NCBI GenBank assembly: GCA_003134655.1
Contig: PLBY01000145.1
Location: 1-64,000, forward strand
Length of the DNA: 64,000 nt
Direction: 5' to 3'
Source of the DNA: Acidobacteriaceae bacterium
Lineage (GTDB): Bacteria > Acidobacteriota > Terriglobia > Terriglobales > Acidobacteriaceae
A model generated the notes under the pieces. The model saw only the letters and a list, made by a program, of their open reading frames with translations. It was not told the origin of the DNA and searched no databases. Position 1 is the first letter of the stretch; each line of letters starts with the position of its first letter. Shown here in pieces: positions 17,733 through 27,756 of this stretch. Both the position numbers and the translations under genes were made by a program.

Positions 17733-18131
17733 GCCCAATCTTGGTCCATAAAGTTAGACGCGGTGGGGTCAGTCCGGGTTTATCCGGCAGGCTGGATAAA
17801 GCACGGGTAATTAACCAAAGGGATCCCCACTTTAGACCCCTGGTTCACGTCCTGGCGGAATGCTTGCCTAGGCATTCGACTTCCCCTGTCAAAACATCGG
17901 AGCAGTAAAACTAAGGACTCTGTACAGCTCGCCCAAGGCTGTTTTCCCTTGACTCGCCAAAGGCTGGGGCTGAGAATTGCCCAGCAGTTTGCCGGCTGCT
18001 TTCCCTTAGGGCCGGTCCCCGAATCTGGCCAAACCCTTTCTATCTGTTTGCGGTTGAGTTGTTGCGATGGCTCGGAGTGTGCGCAGGTTAGCCAGCCGTT
18101 TGAGTGCGGGTTCAAGAAGATGGAGAGAACA
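17733..18131. other. Long leader/spacer upstream of the lectin-Ig gene
   Basis: About 400 bases without a gene. It contains TTTATCC..GGATAAA (17779-17800), GAATGC..GCATTC (17858-17877) and TTGACT-17-GAGAAT (17949-17977), the last being the best promoter candidate. That would leave a 5' leader of about 150 bases. I compared it by eye with c-di-GMP riboswitch consensus and saw no match. Confidence 0.4.
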
Positions 18132-21100
18132 ATGATGAAGACCACGATGCGTGGTGCTTTTGTCGGCGTAGGACTGCTCGTAGGTATCATTTTCGGGGCG
18201 CAGGCGGCATCCGCCCAGACCTTCGGGTTCCCGGTCGCGGGGTTTACCACCAGCAACGTGTGCAAGAACAGCGCCACGCCGCCCCCCTCCTGCCAGATCC
18301 TGACTGATGGATCTCCGTCGCAGCCCACGGTTGTGACGGGTGGTATTTTGCGGCTCACGACTGCGAATCAGAACCAGCATGGCGCAGCCTGGTACTACCT
18401 GACGCAACCGATCTCCACCGGATTTACAACGGCTTTCCAGTTTCAGATTTCGAGCACGAATTCCTGTTTCTTCTGCAGCTTTCCCGCCGACGGCATGGCG
18501 CTGGTGATCCAGAATGATCCGGCCGGCACAGGCGCGATTGGATACACGGGAAACGGGCAGAACATGGCATACGGCAACAACGATGTCTCCACTGCCAGCG
18601 GCCCCGGGAACGCCATCAAGAACAGCCTGGCCATCGAACTCGATACCCATCTGAATTCGAACTACAGCGATCCTGACGGCAACCACATCGCCGTGCAAAC
18701 CTGCGGGCCTAACAACGCCACGACGCTCACGCCGAACAGCGCGGACCACAACTACGCCTGCCCGGACGGCAACCTGGCGAAACTCGCGCTGCAAAGCCTG
18801 CCTGCCGGAATGTCGTTGACCGATGGAAAGATACACACCATCACGGTGAACTATTTGCCGCCGGGGACCTGCACCAGCGCTTGCAACAATCTGGCCGTGT
18901 ACCTGGACAGCACGCTGATTCTGCAGGCCACGATCGACATTACCAAGCAACTCAACCTGACCAGCAATGGTGGCGCGTATCTTGGGTTTACCGGCGCCAC
19001 CGGTTCCAGCGTCGAGAACAACGACATCATCAGCTGGTCGTTCAGTTCCCTGCCGTTGGCGCCCATCACGATTAACCAGCCTCTGCAGCCCACGCAAACC
19101 AACTTCAATTACACGCCGAACCTGACGGCGGTGACGGACTACTCCCAGAGCGGGCTCAATGGCAACTCGTTCCAGGGCGTAGTGATGCAGGGGACGGCCC
19201 AGTCGATTACCGATCAGCAATTCTCTGACCTGGTGAACAACACACCCTTTCAGGGAAGCACCTGCCAGCTTCAGGACACCGGCAGCGGCAACTACAACTG
19301 CGTGACGACTACGGATCTCTGCACGACGCCCACCAACGGGAACGCGAGCGGAGCCAACTGCCCTAACACCGGCACGAGCGCTCTCATCATCGTCAGCAAC
19401 AGCTATAACCTTGATCCCACACAGAAACCTGTAATCGCTCCTGGCTACATCATGGGCAAAGACACGGCGCTCAGTTGCGGAGCCTCCGGGGATAACACCT
19501 GCAAAGGGTTGATCAACATTTTCAGCAGTATTAACGGTGATTTGGTCAGCTCGGGCGGGAAAACGAACAACTTCAATTCCATTCTCATTCCAATTCTCGG
19601 TGTGGTGCAGCCCACCACATCGCCCACCACGACTCCCACGCTGACCAACGGCTGGACGAATGGCAGCGTCGCGCTGAATTTCAACAGCATTGAGACGGTG
19701 CCCAGCAATAATCACACGCCGCCATCCCCGCTGCCAACCGTCAGCAACATCACGTATAGCGCTACCGGAGCGAACCTTCCCAACCCGGCGTCGGGAACTC
19801 TGCCGGGGTCCAGCGGAACAATCACGATTCCCGGCACGGTTGAGGGAACGACGGTAGTGACCTTCTTCGCCACAGACAGCTCTGGGACCATCGAGAGCGT
19901 CATCACCAACGACAGTGGTGCGAATACGGTGAGCACGGGTACACCGACGATCACGATCCAGGTGGATAAGACTGCTCCCACGGCGAGCTGCGTGGGACCA
20001 AACCCGCCACCTACCGGATGGCAGGCGGCCGACGTTCTCTACAATTGCACGGCGAGTGACAGCGGATCTGGCCTCGCCAACTCGAGTCAATCGAGCTTTA
20101 CGCTTTCGACCAACGTTCCTGCCGGCACGGAGACGAGCAGTGTCAGCATTCCGCTCGTAACGATTTCCGACGTTGCTGGGAATTCCACGACCCAGGGCCC
20201 ATTCGGCCCGTTCGAGGTCGACAGGAAAGCGCCGACGATCAGCACACCGAGCTTATCTGTTACGAATCCGGTATTTGGCCAGTCGGTGACGGCCACCTAC
20301 ACCTGTGCGGACGGCGGCTCAGCGGTTGTGTTGTGCGCTCCCACGCAGCAATCCACGCAGATTCCTCCGACGGCCTCGGTCACGATTACGAGCCCGGTCG
20401 ACACCAGTACGGTCGGAACCCATACGTTCACTGCCTATTCGCAGGATCTGGTGGGCAATGCAAGTTCGAACCCGTTGAGCTATACAGTCGGGCAAGCCAC
20501 GCCAACGATCACCTGGACGGCTCCGTCCGCGATCATCTACGGAACGGCGCTGAGCGGAACGCAACTCAATGCCACTGCGAGCGTCCCTGGAACATTCGTC
20601 TACACTCCTGCGGCGGGCGCAGTATTGGGCGCCGGGACTCAGACCCTTTCGGTGACGTTCACACCGACGGATGCCACTGACTACGCGACCGCCACAGCCT
20701 CCGTATCGTTGATGGTGACTCAGGCGACGCCGACCGTCACGTGGGCTACACCGTCAGCCATTACGTACGGGACGGCGTTAAGCGCGGCCCAACTCAATGC
20801 CACTGCTAACGTTCCCGGCAGCTTTGTCTATTCCCCCGCTGCGGGCGCAGTCCTCTCGGCAGGAAGCCAGACCCTGTCGGTCACATTCACGCCGACCGAC
20901 ACAACGGACTACGGAACTGCAACCACTTCCGTACTGCTGCTCGTGAACAGGGCTACTCCGACCATCACATGGGCTACACCGTCAGCGATCACCTACGGGG
21001 CGGCTCTCAGTGCGACGCAGCTCAATGCCACTGCTAACGTTCCCGGCAGCTTTGTCTATTCCCCCGCTGCGGGCGCAGTCCTCTCGGCAGGAAGCCAAAC

Positions 21101-21965
21101 TCTGTCGGTCACATTCACGCCGACCGACGCGACCGACTACGGAACGGCAACCGCCTCGGTCACGCTGATCGTGAACAAGGCCACGCCGAGCATCACGTGG
21201 TCCACACCGTCAGCGATCACGTATGGCACGGCTCTCAGCGGGACGCAGCTCAATGCCACCGCGAGCGTAGCGGGAACATTCCTCTACTCTCCTGCTGCGG
21301 GAACCGTGCTGGGCGCTGGAACTCAGACGCTATCCACGACGTTCACGCCAACCGACACGACGGACTATGGAATCGTAACGGCCACAGTCTTGTTGGTGGT
21401 GAACAAGGCAATACCAACCATCACTTGGCCGACTCCCGCGCCCATCTCCTACGGGACGGCGCTCAGTTCGACTCAACTCAACGCCACCGCGAACGTGCCG
21501 GGATCGTTCGTGTATACACCGCCTGCGGGCACGATCCTGGCCGCTGGCAATCAGACGCTGTCGGTGACCTTCACGCCCACGGATTCGGTGGACTACACTT
21601 CGGCGACTGCGCAAGTAACGCTGGTAGTGACGCAGCCGACGATTACGATCTCGCCGAGTAGCGTTAACTTCGGAACCGTCTCGTCCGGGAAAACGGCTAA
21701 GCAAACGGTAACGGTTTCTAACCCTGGGACGGCAACCGTGACCTTCACCAGTATCAAGGTCACGAACGCAACCGACAGGGACGACTTCTCAGCCACGAGC
21801 TACTGTGGCTCCTCTCTGGCTGCGGGCAAGAGTTGCAGCATCACGGTTAAGTTCAGTTCTGACGATTCCGGCACGCGAACGGCGAACCTGACGCTCACCG
21901 ATAGCGCTGCCGGCAGCCCCCAAAACGTGCCCATGACCGGGGTGGTGAGTAAGAGGGGGCACTAG
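18132..21965 (+). CDS. Large secreted L-type-lectin / Ig-like repeat protein
   Basis: A 1277-residue exported protein. GGAG stands 6 bases before the ATG at 18132. A signal peptide (GVGLLVGIIFGAQAASA) leads into an L-type (legume) lectin-like domain over about residues 30-315, with ADGMALVIQN, SLAIELDTHLN and YLGFTGATGSS as its strand signatures. Then follow about 200 residues of unassigned sequence, Ig-like/HYR-like strands (500-780), five tandem 76-residue MBG-type beta repeats (about 789-1168), and a final 110-residue domain (SSVNFGTVSSGKTAKQTVTVSNPG) of the ASH/HYDIN type. No sorting anchor is visible. It probably binds sugars at or outside the cell surface. Confidence 0.88.
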   Translation: MMKTTMRGAFVGVGLLVGIIFGAQAASAQTFGFPVAGFTTSNVCKNSATPPPSCQILTDGSPSQPTVVTGGILRLTTANQNQHGAAWYYLTQPISTGFTTAFQFQISSTNSCFFCSFPADGMALVIQNDPAGTGAIGYTGNGQNMAYGNNDVSTASGPGNAIKNSLAIELDTHLNSNYSDPDGNHIAVQTCGPNNATTLTPNSADHNYACPDGNLAKLALQSLPAGMSLTDGKIHTITVNYLPPGTCTSACNNLAVYLDSTLILQATIDITKQLNLTSNGGAYLGFTGATGSSVENNDIISWSFSSLPLAPITINQPLQPTQTNFNYTPNLTAVTDYSQSGLNGNSFQGVVMQGTAQSITDQQFSDLVNNTPFQGSTCQLQDTGSGNYNCVTTTDLCTTPTNGNASGANCPNTGTSALIIVSNSYNLDPTQKPVIAPGYIMGKDTALSCGASGDNTCKGLINIFSSINGDLVSSGGKTNNFNSILIPILGVVQPTTSPTTTPTLTNGWTNGSVALNFNSIETVPSNNHTPPSPLPTVSNITYSATGANLPNPASGTLPGSSGTITIPGTVEGTTVVTFFATDSSGTIESVITNDSGANTVSTGTPTITIQVDKTAPTASCVGPNPPPTGWQAADVLYNCTASDSGSGLANSSQSSFTLSTNVPAGTETSSVSIPLVTISDVAGNSTTQGPFGPFEVDRKAPTISTPSLSVTNPVFGQSVTATYTCADGGSAVVLCAPTQQSTQIPPTASVTITSPVDTSTVGTHTFTAYSQDLVGNASSNPLSYTVGQATPTITWTAPSAIIYGTALSGTQLNATASVPGTFVYTPAAGAVLGAGTQTLSVTFTPTDATDYATATASVSLMVTQATPTVTWATPSAITYGTALSAAQLNATANVPGSFVYSPAAGAVLSAGSQTLSVTFTPTDTTDYGTATTSVLLLVNRATPTITWATPSAITYGAALSATQLNATANVPGSFVYSPAAGAVLSAGSQTLSVTFTPTDATDYGTATASVTLIVNKATPSITWSTPSAITYGTALSGTQLNATASVAGTFLYSPAAGTVLGAGTQTLSTTFTPTDTTDYGIVTATVLLVVNKAIPTITWPTPAPISYGTALSSTQLNATANVPGSFVYTPPAGTILAAGNQTLSVTFTPTDSVDYTSATAQVTLVVTQPTITISPSSVNFGTVSSGKTAKQTVTVSNPGTATVTFTSIKVTNATDRDDFSATSYCGSSLAAGKSCSITVKFSSDDSGTRTANLTLTDSAAGSPQNVPMTGVVSKRGH
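20496..21635 (+). repeat. Five tandem 228-bp coding repeats
   Basis: Units begin at 20496, 20724, 20952, 21180 and 21408, each 76 codons (ATPTITW..PSAITYG..LNATA..GTFVYTPAAG). Units 2 and 3 share a run of about 110 bases with only a couple of differences, whereas other pairs differ at many third positions, so those two were homogenised or duplicated recently. Confidence 0.9.
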
Positions 21966-21991
21966 GACAACGCGTTCGGCTCAGACTCAGA

Positions 21992-22029
21992 GGGCGGGAT
22001 CTTCGGATCTCGCCCTTCTTTAATATTTT
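21992..22029 (+). terminator. Intrinsic terminator of the lectin-Ig gene
   Basis: GGGCGGGATC-ttcg-GATCTCGCCC, a 10-bp stem with one G-U pair and a stable TTCG loop, followed by TTCTTTAATATTTT. It lies 27 bases past the stop, between convergent genes. Confidence 0.85.
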
Positions 22030-22070
22030 GTATGGTCGGGGATTCCAACTCAGAAATTACAGTTTCGCGC

Positions 22071-25000
22071 TCATCGCGCGAACTTGGTGGCTTCGGCGTA
22101 GATGGGCTTCAGATCGTAGCGTTCGAGGATGTGTTCCGCGCCCGGTTCTTTCCCGATTTCGTCAAGCAAACGCACCGCCTCACGATACTGGGGAGTTGCT
22201 TCTGACGCGGTCCCCGAGAGGCGGAGGGCGCTTCCCAGCAAGTAGTGAATCTCGGCGTTCTGCAGACGCAGCCCCAGCTTTTCGCTCCTGCTGAGGTTGC
22301 GCTGCAACTCCTGTCGAGCGTGCGAATAATCCTTGTTGTCGATCAACGCTTGGGCCATGAGCGTGGAAGAAACCACCGAGACGTACTTCTTGCCCAGGGA
22401 GTCAGCCTGCTGCGCCAGCGCCCGCAAATCAGCGGCCGCGGCTTGAGCAGGCCCTTCGCTGACAGCCACCTTCGCCAGATTCAACTTTGACGTCAGCATC
22501 CCGTCCTTGTCAGTGCCGTGCGAAGCCAGGCGCTGTGCCTGCTGATAAGAATCCTTCGCCGATTTCAAATCGCCCTGATAGAAGCGGACGTCGCCTTCGG
22601 TATTGAAAAGACTCGTAGACAATGCGTCATTCTTCAGCTCCCGTGCAATCCCATGGGCTTCTTCGAGCGATTTCGCAGACTCGGTTCCTCTTCCCGACAT
22701 GGCAAGAGCACCAGCGAGATCGGTAAGAGCTTGCGCCATGGTAACGCTTCGGTCGCCGGCATCGCGGAACGCCTGGACTGCATCCTGCAATGCACCTACC
22801 GCCGGCCCGAGTCGACCCTGCTCTTCAAAGACCAGGCCGACACTGCTCGACATCGTCGCGATGCCCTGCTTGTTATCGGATTTGCGGTACAAGTCCAGTC
22901 CGCGCATATAAGAGGTCATGGCCTGGTCATACTGCCCCAGGTTCGCGTATGCGCCGCCGAGATTGCCCAGCGTTTGCGCAATATCGCCGGGGACATTCAA
23001 CTTCTCGCGGATCTGGAGGGCCTGCTGCAGGTAAGTGAGAGCGTCCTCGTTCTCGCCCTTCTGCAGATAGGCGGTGCCGATGTTGCTCAAGCACAAGGCT
23101 TGGTTGGTCTGATCCCCGGCGTCGCGCTGAATCTGCAAGGACTCCTTAAACATTTGCAGCGCCTTGTCCGGTTGACCCCGTTCCAGGTAGAAATCGCCCA
23201 GGTCGTTGAGCGTGTCGCCGGCTTCTTTCTTGGCGCCAATGTCTTGCCGGATCTTGAGAGCATCGTTGTACGCCTTCAGAGCGGCGTCGGGTTTCCCCAG
23301 CGAGAGTTGCACTTCCGCGATTTCTTCCAGGCTCGCCGCCACCCCGCGCTTCTGCCCCAGGCGCTGGTTGATGGCCATCGAGTCCTCGTAGTTGCGGAGG
23401 GCCTCTGCGGGCTTACTCATTAGCTTGTAGGCAATTCCGGTGGCCTGCAGGATGAGCGCCTGCTGCTCCTGGTTATCCAGATCAATCGCAATGTGGCGAG
23501 CCTGATCGAGCGGATCGAGTCCCTTCTGCGGATTGCCGGACTTGATCTCCACTCGCCCCATGGCCAGCAGCGCGTCCAGGTTCTTGCCGTCGGCCTTCAG
23601 CACGTTCGCATAGTTGGCACGCGCCTTATCCAGGTCTCCGGCGTCTTCATAGAGACTTCCCAGGGCGAATTGCACGTCGAGGTTATCGGGGAAACTCTTG
23701 GCCAAGTTCTCGTAAGCCGCAAGCGCCTTCTGGTTGTCCTTCGTGATGCGCGCCAGACTGGCCTCAATAAAATATCTCTGAGCTAACGGGAGGCTCTGGC
23801 TCAGATCGACTGCATGCCGCGCCGACTGCTCCGCGTCCGCCTCGTATCCCAAGTCAGACAAGGCTTCTCCCAGCCGCGAATACGCGACGGCAAATTGGGG
23901 GTCTTCTTTGGTCGCAGCCTCAAACTGTTTCTTCGCCTCAAGATTATTGCCCTGGTGCAACAACTGCAGTCCCTGGTTGTAGTCGCGCAACGCGTCCACC
24001 GAAGTCGAGGTCGGCTTGAAGGACTGCGCCTGCAGTTCTTTCACCAGATCGGGCGACAGAGCGAGGTTCTGGCGAATCATCGCGGCCAGCCGGTCCACCG
24101 CCGCTGACAAGTCCTGCTGATTGGCCGCTTCCGTCTTCACCTGGATCGTGCGATTGTGTTTCCGATCCTGGAGCGTCGCATCGATGCGGATCTGGTCGCC
24201 CAGCCTGGTGTATTGCCCCCAAACCAAGGTGTCGGCATTGGTGAACTCGGCAACCCGTCCAAGCGTCGACGTATCGACGGTGGAGTTGGGAGCGATCCGC
24301 AAATCATGGAAGACCTGTTGCACGCGGTCAGAAGAGACGGCGCGCAGATGCGCGGATTGTCCAACATCCGTGCTCAACATGTCGGCGAGACTCGGTCCCA
24401 ACCAGTCCCAGGACGCGTCCCCCGACTTGTTTTGAAAAGGAATCACGGCCAGCGACAGCGCCTGCCCCGTGGCCGCTTTCCTGGCGGACGGCGAGAAGAG
24501 CGGCCCCCGGAACACGTAGCCCACAATCGCCAGCACCAGCACGGTGACGATCCCGGTCACCAGAGGCCAGTGAATCGTGCGTCCCCAGGGCTCGACCGCC
24601 GGCTGGAAACGCAAGTTTGCCGCCGCGCCCTTGCCGGAATATGCGTCCAGATCGTGCAGCAACTCGGCGGCGTTCTGGTAGCGCAATTTCGGATCGCGCT
24701 CCAGACACTTGCTGACGATGTTGCTGAGCGGCTGCGGAATCGTCCCATCGTGATCGGAGACCGGGATGGCTCGTTCCTGCGTACGCTTGATCAAACTGGC
24801 GACGGCGCTTTCAGCCCCGTACGGCGCCTTGCCCGTCAGTAGTTCGTAAAGGATCAACCCCAGCGTGAACAAATCGGAGCGCTGGTCCAGTTCCTTGGCC
24901 AGCGCCTGCTCGGGCGACATATACTCCATCGTCCCAACGAGTGCCCCGGTCTGCGTCATGCCGTCGCCTTCGACGGTGCGCGCCAGGCCAAAATCCATCA

Positions 25001-25709
25001 GCAGGATGCGGCCGGTCTGATCGCGCATGATGTTCTGCGGCTTCAGGTCGCGATGGATCACTCCCACGTTGTGCGTGGCCTCGAGGGCGCGGCAGATCTG
25101 CTCCGTGATCTGCACCGCTTCTTCGGGGGAAAACTTCTTCTTCTCCTGGATCAGGGCGCGCAGGTCCACGCCCTCGACGTACTCCATCGTGATGAACTTC
25201 ACGCCGTCGGCGTCGCCCAAATCGTAAATGCGGATGACATTCTTATGGGTGACCTGGTGAGCAAGAAGGAGTTCCTGCTTGAAGCGTGCCAGGATCGACG
25301 GGTTGGCTGCGAGTTGCGGCCGGATGAGCTTCAGCGCAACCGGGCGGTTCAACTCCCGGTCCATCGCCTTGTACACCGCGCCCATCCCGCCTTCGCCCAG
25401 CAACTGCAGAATCTCGTAACGGCCGCCGAGCACGTCTCCGGTCCGCAGCACCGGAGCGATGGTCTGTGGCCGGAGGGGTCCGGGACTGGTGAGGCGAACC
25501 GGCGGGCCTGTCCTGACGTACGAGGCATTGCCGTCCACTATGGTGGCGTCGGGATCCGCGTAAGAATTAGAGAAATCAACCAGCGTGGCGTCGGGCTCAC
25601 CCGAAGGCTTGGAGCCAGCACTGTCCCCTTTGGCGGGAACGCTCACACCGGGCGAATTGGTCGCATTCTCTCCATCTTGGGGATCAAATCGCGGATTCCG
25701 GTTTTGCAT
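22071..25709 (-). CDS. Membrane-anchored Ser/Thr protein kinase with TPR sensor domain
   Basis: A 1212-residue Hanks-type kinase. Residues 1-90 are flexible and carry two copies of a PDAT(L/I)VD motif (40-46, 53-59). The kinase domain covers about 98-355: G-loop GEGGMGAVYKA (105-115), Lys127 (VALKLI), HRDLKPQN (Asp221), DFG (239-241) and SPEQ. One membrane helix lies at 381-400. Outside is a FlgO/TolB-like domain (415-550; SLAVIPFQNKSGD) and then about 15 TPR units to residue 1200. The design suggests phosphorylation inside in response to protein or ligand binding outside. No phosphatase or FHA partner is adjacent. Confidence 0.93.
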   Translation of the reverse strand: MQNRNPRFDPQDGENATNSPGVSVPAKGDSAGSKPSGEPDATLVDFSNSYADPDATIVDGNASYVRTGPPVRLTSPGPLRPQTIAPVLRTGDVLGGRYEILQLLGEGGMGAVYKAMDRELNRPVALKLIRPQLAANPSILARFKQELLLAHQVTHKNVIRIYDLGDADGVKFITMEYVEGVDLRALIQEKKKFSPEEAVQITEQICRALEATHNVGVIHRDLKPQNIMRDQTGRILLMDFGLARTVEGDGMTQTGALVGTMEYMSPEQALAKELDQRSDLFTLGLILYELLTGKAPYGAESAVASLIKRTQERAIPVSDHDGTIPQPLSNIVSKCLERDPKLRYQNAAELLHDLDAYSGKGAAANLRFQPAVEPWGRTIHWPLVTGIVTVLVLAIVGYVFRGPLFSPSARKAATGQALSLAVIPFQNKSGDASWDWLGPSLADMLSTDVGQSAHLRAVSSDRVQQVFHDLRIAPNSTVDTSTLGRVAEFTNADTLVWGQYTRLGDQIRIDATLQDRKHNRTIQVKTEAANQQDLSAAVDRLAAMIRQNLALSPDLVKELQAQSFKPTSTSVDALRDYNQGLQLLHQGNNLEAKKQFEAATKEDPQFAVAYSRLGEALSDLGYEADAEQSARHAVDLSQSLPLAQRYFIEASLARITKDNQKALAAYENLAKSFPDNLDVQFALGSLYEDAGDLDKARANYANVLKADGKNLDALLAMGRVEIKSGNPQKGLDPLDQARHIAIDLDNQEQQALILQATGIAYKLMSKPAEALRNYEDSMAINQRLGQKRGVAASLEEIAEVQLSLGKPDAALKAYNDALKIRQDIGAKKEAGDTLNDLGDFYLERGQPDKALQMFKESLQIQRDAGDQTNQALCLSNIGTAYLQKGENEDALTYLQQALQIREKLNVPGDIAQTLGNLGGAYANLGQYDQAMTSYMRGLDLYRKSDNKQGIATMSSSVGLVFEEQGRLGPAVGALQDAVQAFRDAGDRSVTMAQALTDLAGALAMSGRGTESAKSLEEAHGIARELKNDALSTSLFNTEGDVRFYQGDLKSAKDSYQQAQRLASHGTDKDGMLTSKLNLAKVAVSEGPAQAAAADLRALAQQADSLGKKYVSVVSSTLMAQALIDNKDYSHARQELQRNLSRSEKLGLRLQNAEIHYLLGSALRLSGTASEATPQYREAVRLLDEIGKEPGAEHILERYDLKPIYAEATKFAR

Positions 25710-25814
25710 GATTCGCCTGGCTGGGTCCAGACCGAACAGCTCTTAAAATGCGCCGCACAAGACTGCAGAAGTCTCTGCAGTATATACCGGGTGACAAGTG
25801 CGCGCACCAATAAC

Positions 25815-25839
25815 GCGCCGAACCGGGCAGGCTCGGCGC
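25815..25839 (-). terminator. Hairpin after the beta-propeller gene
   Basis: GCGCCGA...TTCGGCGC starts at the base after the TAA of the minus-strand gene. The following tract is GTTATTGG, poor in T, so termination strength is uncertain. Confidence 0.45.
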
Positions 25840-27483
25840 TTAGTTTTTCGTGGCCGTTGTTCGTAGTAAACCGTAGACGCTCAACTTAGTCTGTGTCCCC
25901 ACGTAGACCTTGCCGTTAACAACGGTGGGCACACTGAACTTCACTGCCCCACCCGGATTATCCCGGGTAAATCTCTGGCTGCTGGTATAAAGCTCCGTCG
26001 CCAGGTTCGTGGCATCGAACGCGTAAAGAACCGCGCCGTCGGCAGTCTTGTACGTGGAATTGTCCAGGGCCCACACGATGGCGTTGCCGTCCTGATTGGC
26101 GGAGACAGAAGTTGTGGTTCCGGGATAAGCAAAAACTCTCGTCGTCTGAGAGGTCGGAGTCGTGGTCAACAAACCGGTGGTCGTGTTCAATCCAAACGCC
26201 TTCAGCGTATCGCCACTCGCGCCGAAGTAGACGCGATTGTTCCACCACGTGGGCGAGGCCCACATGCCCAACTCGGCCCCCGCCAGACACTGCACAATCT
26301 GGTTATTGTTCAGGGCGTTGTAATGCCCCATGTTGTCGCGGTCGATCAGATAGATGTTCCCCACCTTGTCGCCTTGCACCAGCAGATGAAGATGTGGGCC
26401 CTTGGTCTGATCCGGCAAGAGCATGGCGCCTCCCGACCCGATGTCGAAGTCGCCGACGTTCAGGTTGGGTCCGTTGTAGGGCGTGAAGTAGTCCAACACC
26501 GCGAAAGTATTGCCGCTGGGAGGCGCAAGCTTCAGCATGCTCTGGCCGAAGTCGCCGCCTCCTGTGTTCGCGTCGAAGGTCCCATTACCGATCGCAAAAT
26601 AGGTGTTGAGCGCGATATCGCCGGCGGGCCCCGAGCCGCCTTCCCAGATCGCGCCTTCGCTGCCATTCGGCGTCGTCACCCAGACGCCCTTCTGCGCCAG
26701 CGAAGTGTGGTCGTAGGCCATGAGCCATCCGTGGTAAAAGCCTTTGTCGCAGTGCGAACCCCACGCGATGTACACCATTCCGTTCTGAAACAACAGGGCG
26801 GACCGCTGGTTCTGGATCAGGGGATCAAAACTGATCGTTCCGTGCTGCGAGCCACTGCCGCTGCCCGACACTGACGCCTGGATCACCACCGGACCTCCGA
26901 ATTTTTCCAATCCGCTCTTGATGTCGAGCGCGTGCAGGCGCTGGTAATACTGGCCGGTCTCTTTCGTTCTGGCGATCACATACAGAGTCCCGCCCGCAGT
27001 ATCGACGACCGGCGTGCCCACGATGCCGATCTTTGGGCTGAACAAGTCGGAACAGTTCACGTCCGCTGCGGGTACAGTGGTGATCCCGCTCTTGGGATTG
27101 ATGAAACTCACCTTCCAGAGCGGCTGCGCATTGTTTCCGGATTTGCTGTCGGCGTCAAAGGCATAGACGCTGTCGTTCATCGTCGCCACATACACCACAT
27201 TGTGCGTACCGAGCCCCGTGATACTCCCGTTGGGCACGTATAGCGGCTGCGCGTAGATGTAGCCGTCGACAAACTGCGAGAACAGCTTGCCGAACTGAGC
27301 CGGATTCACGTTGCTTGTGGTGAGCGTAGTTTCGAGTAGATTGTTGCCGGTGCGGGCCTTGTCGTTGTGGTACGTGGCAACGGTGGCCTGCGCCGCGGCG
27401 AAGCCGCTCAGCAGGGTCCAGAGAAATAGAAGTACCACCGGCCTGCCAAAACGACCCAGGGTTCGGCCCGAAGTTCTCCACAT
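25840..27483 (-). CDS. Secreted PQQ-like beta-propeller protein
   Basis: A 547-residue exported protein. A signal peptide (RPVVLLFLWTLLSGFAAAQ) is followed by blade-like repeats: GTHNVVYVATMNDSVYAFDA, GTPVVDTAGGTLYVIARTK, GNIYLIDRDNMGHY, NNRVYFGASGDTLKAFG, NGKVYVGTQTKLSVYG. These are the strand and turn patterns of PQQ/BamB-type propellers. Cofactor ligands of the PQQ dehydrogenases (the Cys-Cys ring, the Ca site) are not evident, so it is more likely a binding scaffold than an enzyme. ATG 27483 has GGAG nine bases upstream; the TTG at 27498 does not. It is separated from the kinase gene by a hairpin. Confidence 0.82.
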   Translation of the reverse strand: MWRTSGRTLGRFGRPVVLLFLWTLLSGFAAAQATVATYHNDKARTGNNLLETTLTTSNVNPAQFGKLFSQFVDGYIYAQPLYVPNGSITGLGTHNVVYVATMNDSVYAFDADSKSGNNAQPLWKVSFINPKSGITTVPAADVNCSDLFSPKIGIVGTPVVDTAGGTLYVIARTKETGQYYQRLHALDIKSGLEKFGGPVVIQASVSGSGSGSQHGTISFDPLIQNQRSALLFQNGMVYIAWGSHCDKGFYHGWLMAYDHTSLAQKGVWVTTPNGSEGAIWEGGSGPAGDIALNTYFAIGNGTFDANTGGGDFGQSMLKLAPPSGNTFAVLDYFTPYNGPNLNVGDFDIGSGGAMLLPDQTKGPHLHLLVQGDKVGNIYLIDRDNMGHYNALNNNQIVQCLAGAELGMWASPTWWNNRVYFGASGDTLKAFGLNTTTGLLTTTPTSQTTRVFAYPGTTTSVSANQDGNAIVWALDNSTYKTADGAVLYAFDATNLATELYTSSQRFTRDNPGGAVKFSVPTVVNGKVYVGTQTKLSVYGLLRTTATKN

Positions 27484-27756
27484 GAAACCATGCTCCAATC
27501 GGCTCGTTCTTCAACCCCTGGTGAAGCCAGGCGGACAGAAAACCGCAGACGGAGGAAGAGAACCTGAAATGCAGACTTCGAAAACGTTCGGGGAGGAACA
27601 GCAGTACCGCCATCTTCCTTTACAGCGCCCAGACCGTCAAGGATGAAAGTTCTTGCACTCTTCCCGGCGTTCCAAGTCGATTGACGACGCGACGTGAAAC
27701 CAGTCAATTCGTTCGGGAGGCTGGCATTTAGCTCTGATCGCTGGCCGGCCCCTGTT

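Noticed and set aside
17733-18131. Possible c-di-GMP or other riboswitch in the long leader of the lectin gene
   Set aside because: Hairpins are present but the conserved core bases of known riboswitch classes were not found by eye; a covariance search would be needed.
17780-18358. 192-residue minus-strand ORF in the leader of the lectin gene
   Set aside because: Overlaps the signal peptide region of the real gene; no ribosome-binding site or domain.
18006-20090. 694-residue minus-strand ORF opposite the lectin/Ig gene
   Set aside because: Arg/Gly/Val-rich shadow of a GC-rich gene; no domain, no start signal, and the plus frame has a signal peptide and recognisable domains.
20496-21635. Regular 228-bp tandem array considered as CRISPR or satellite
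   Set aside because: Units are coding, in frame, without spacers; they are beta-sandwich protein repeats.
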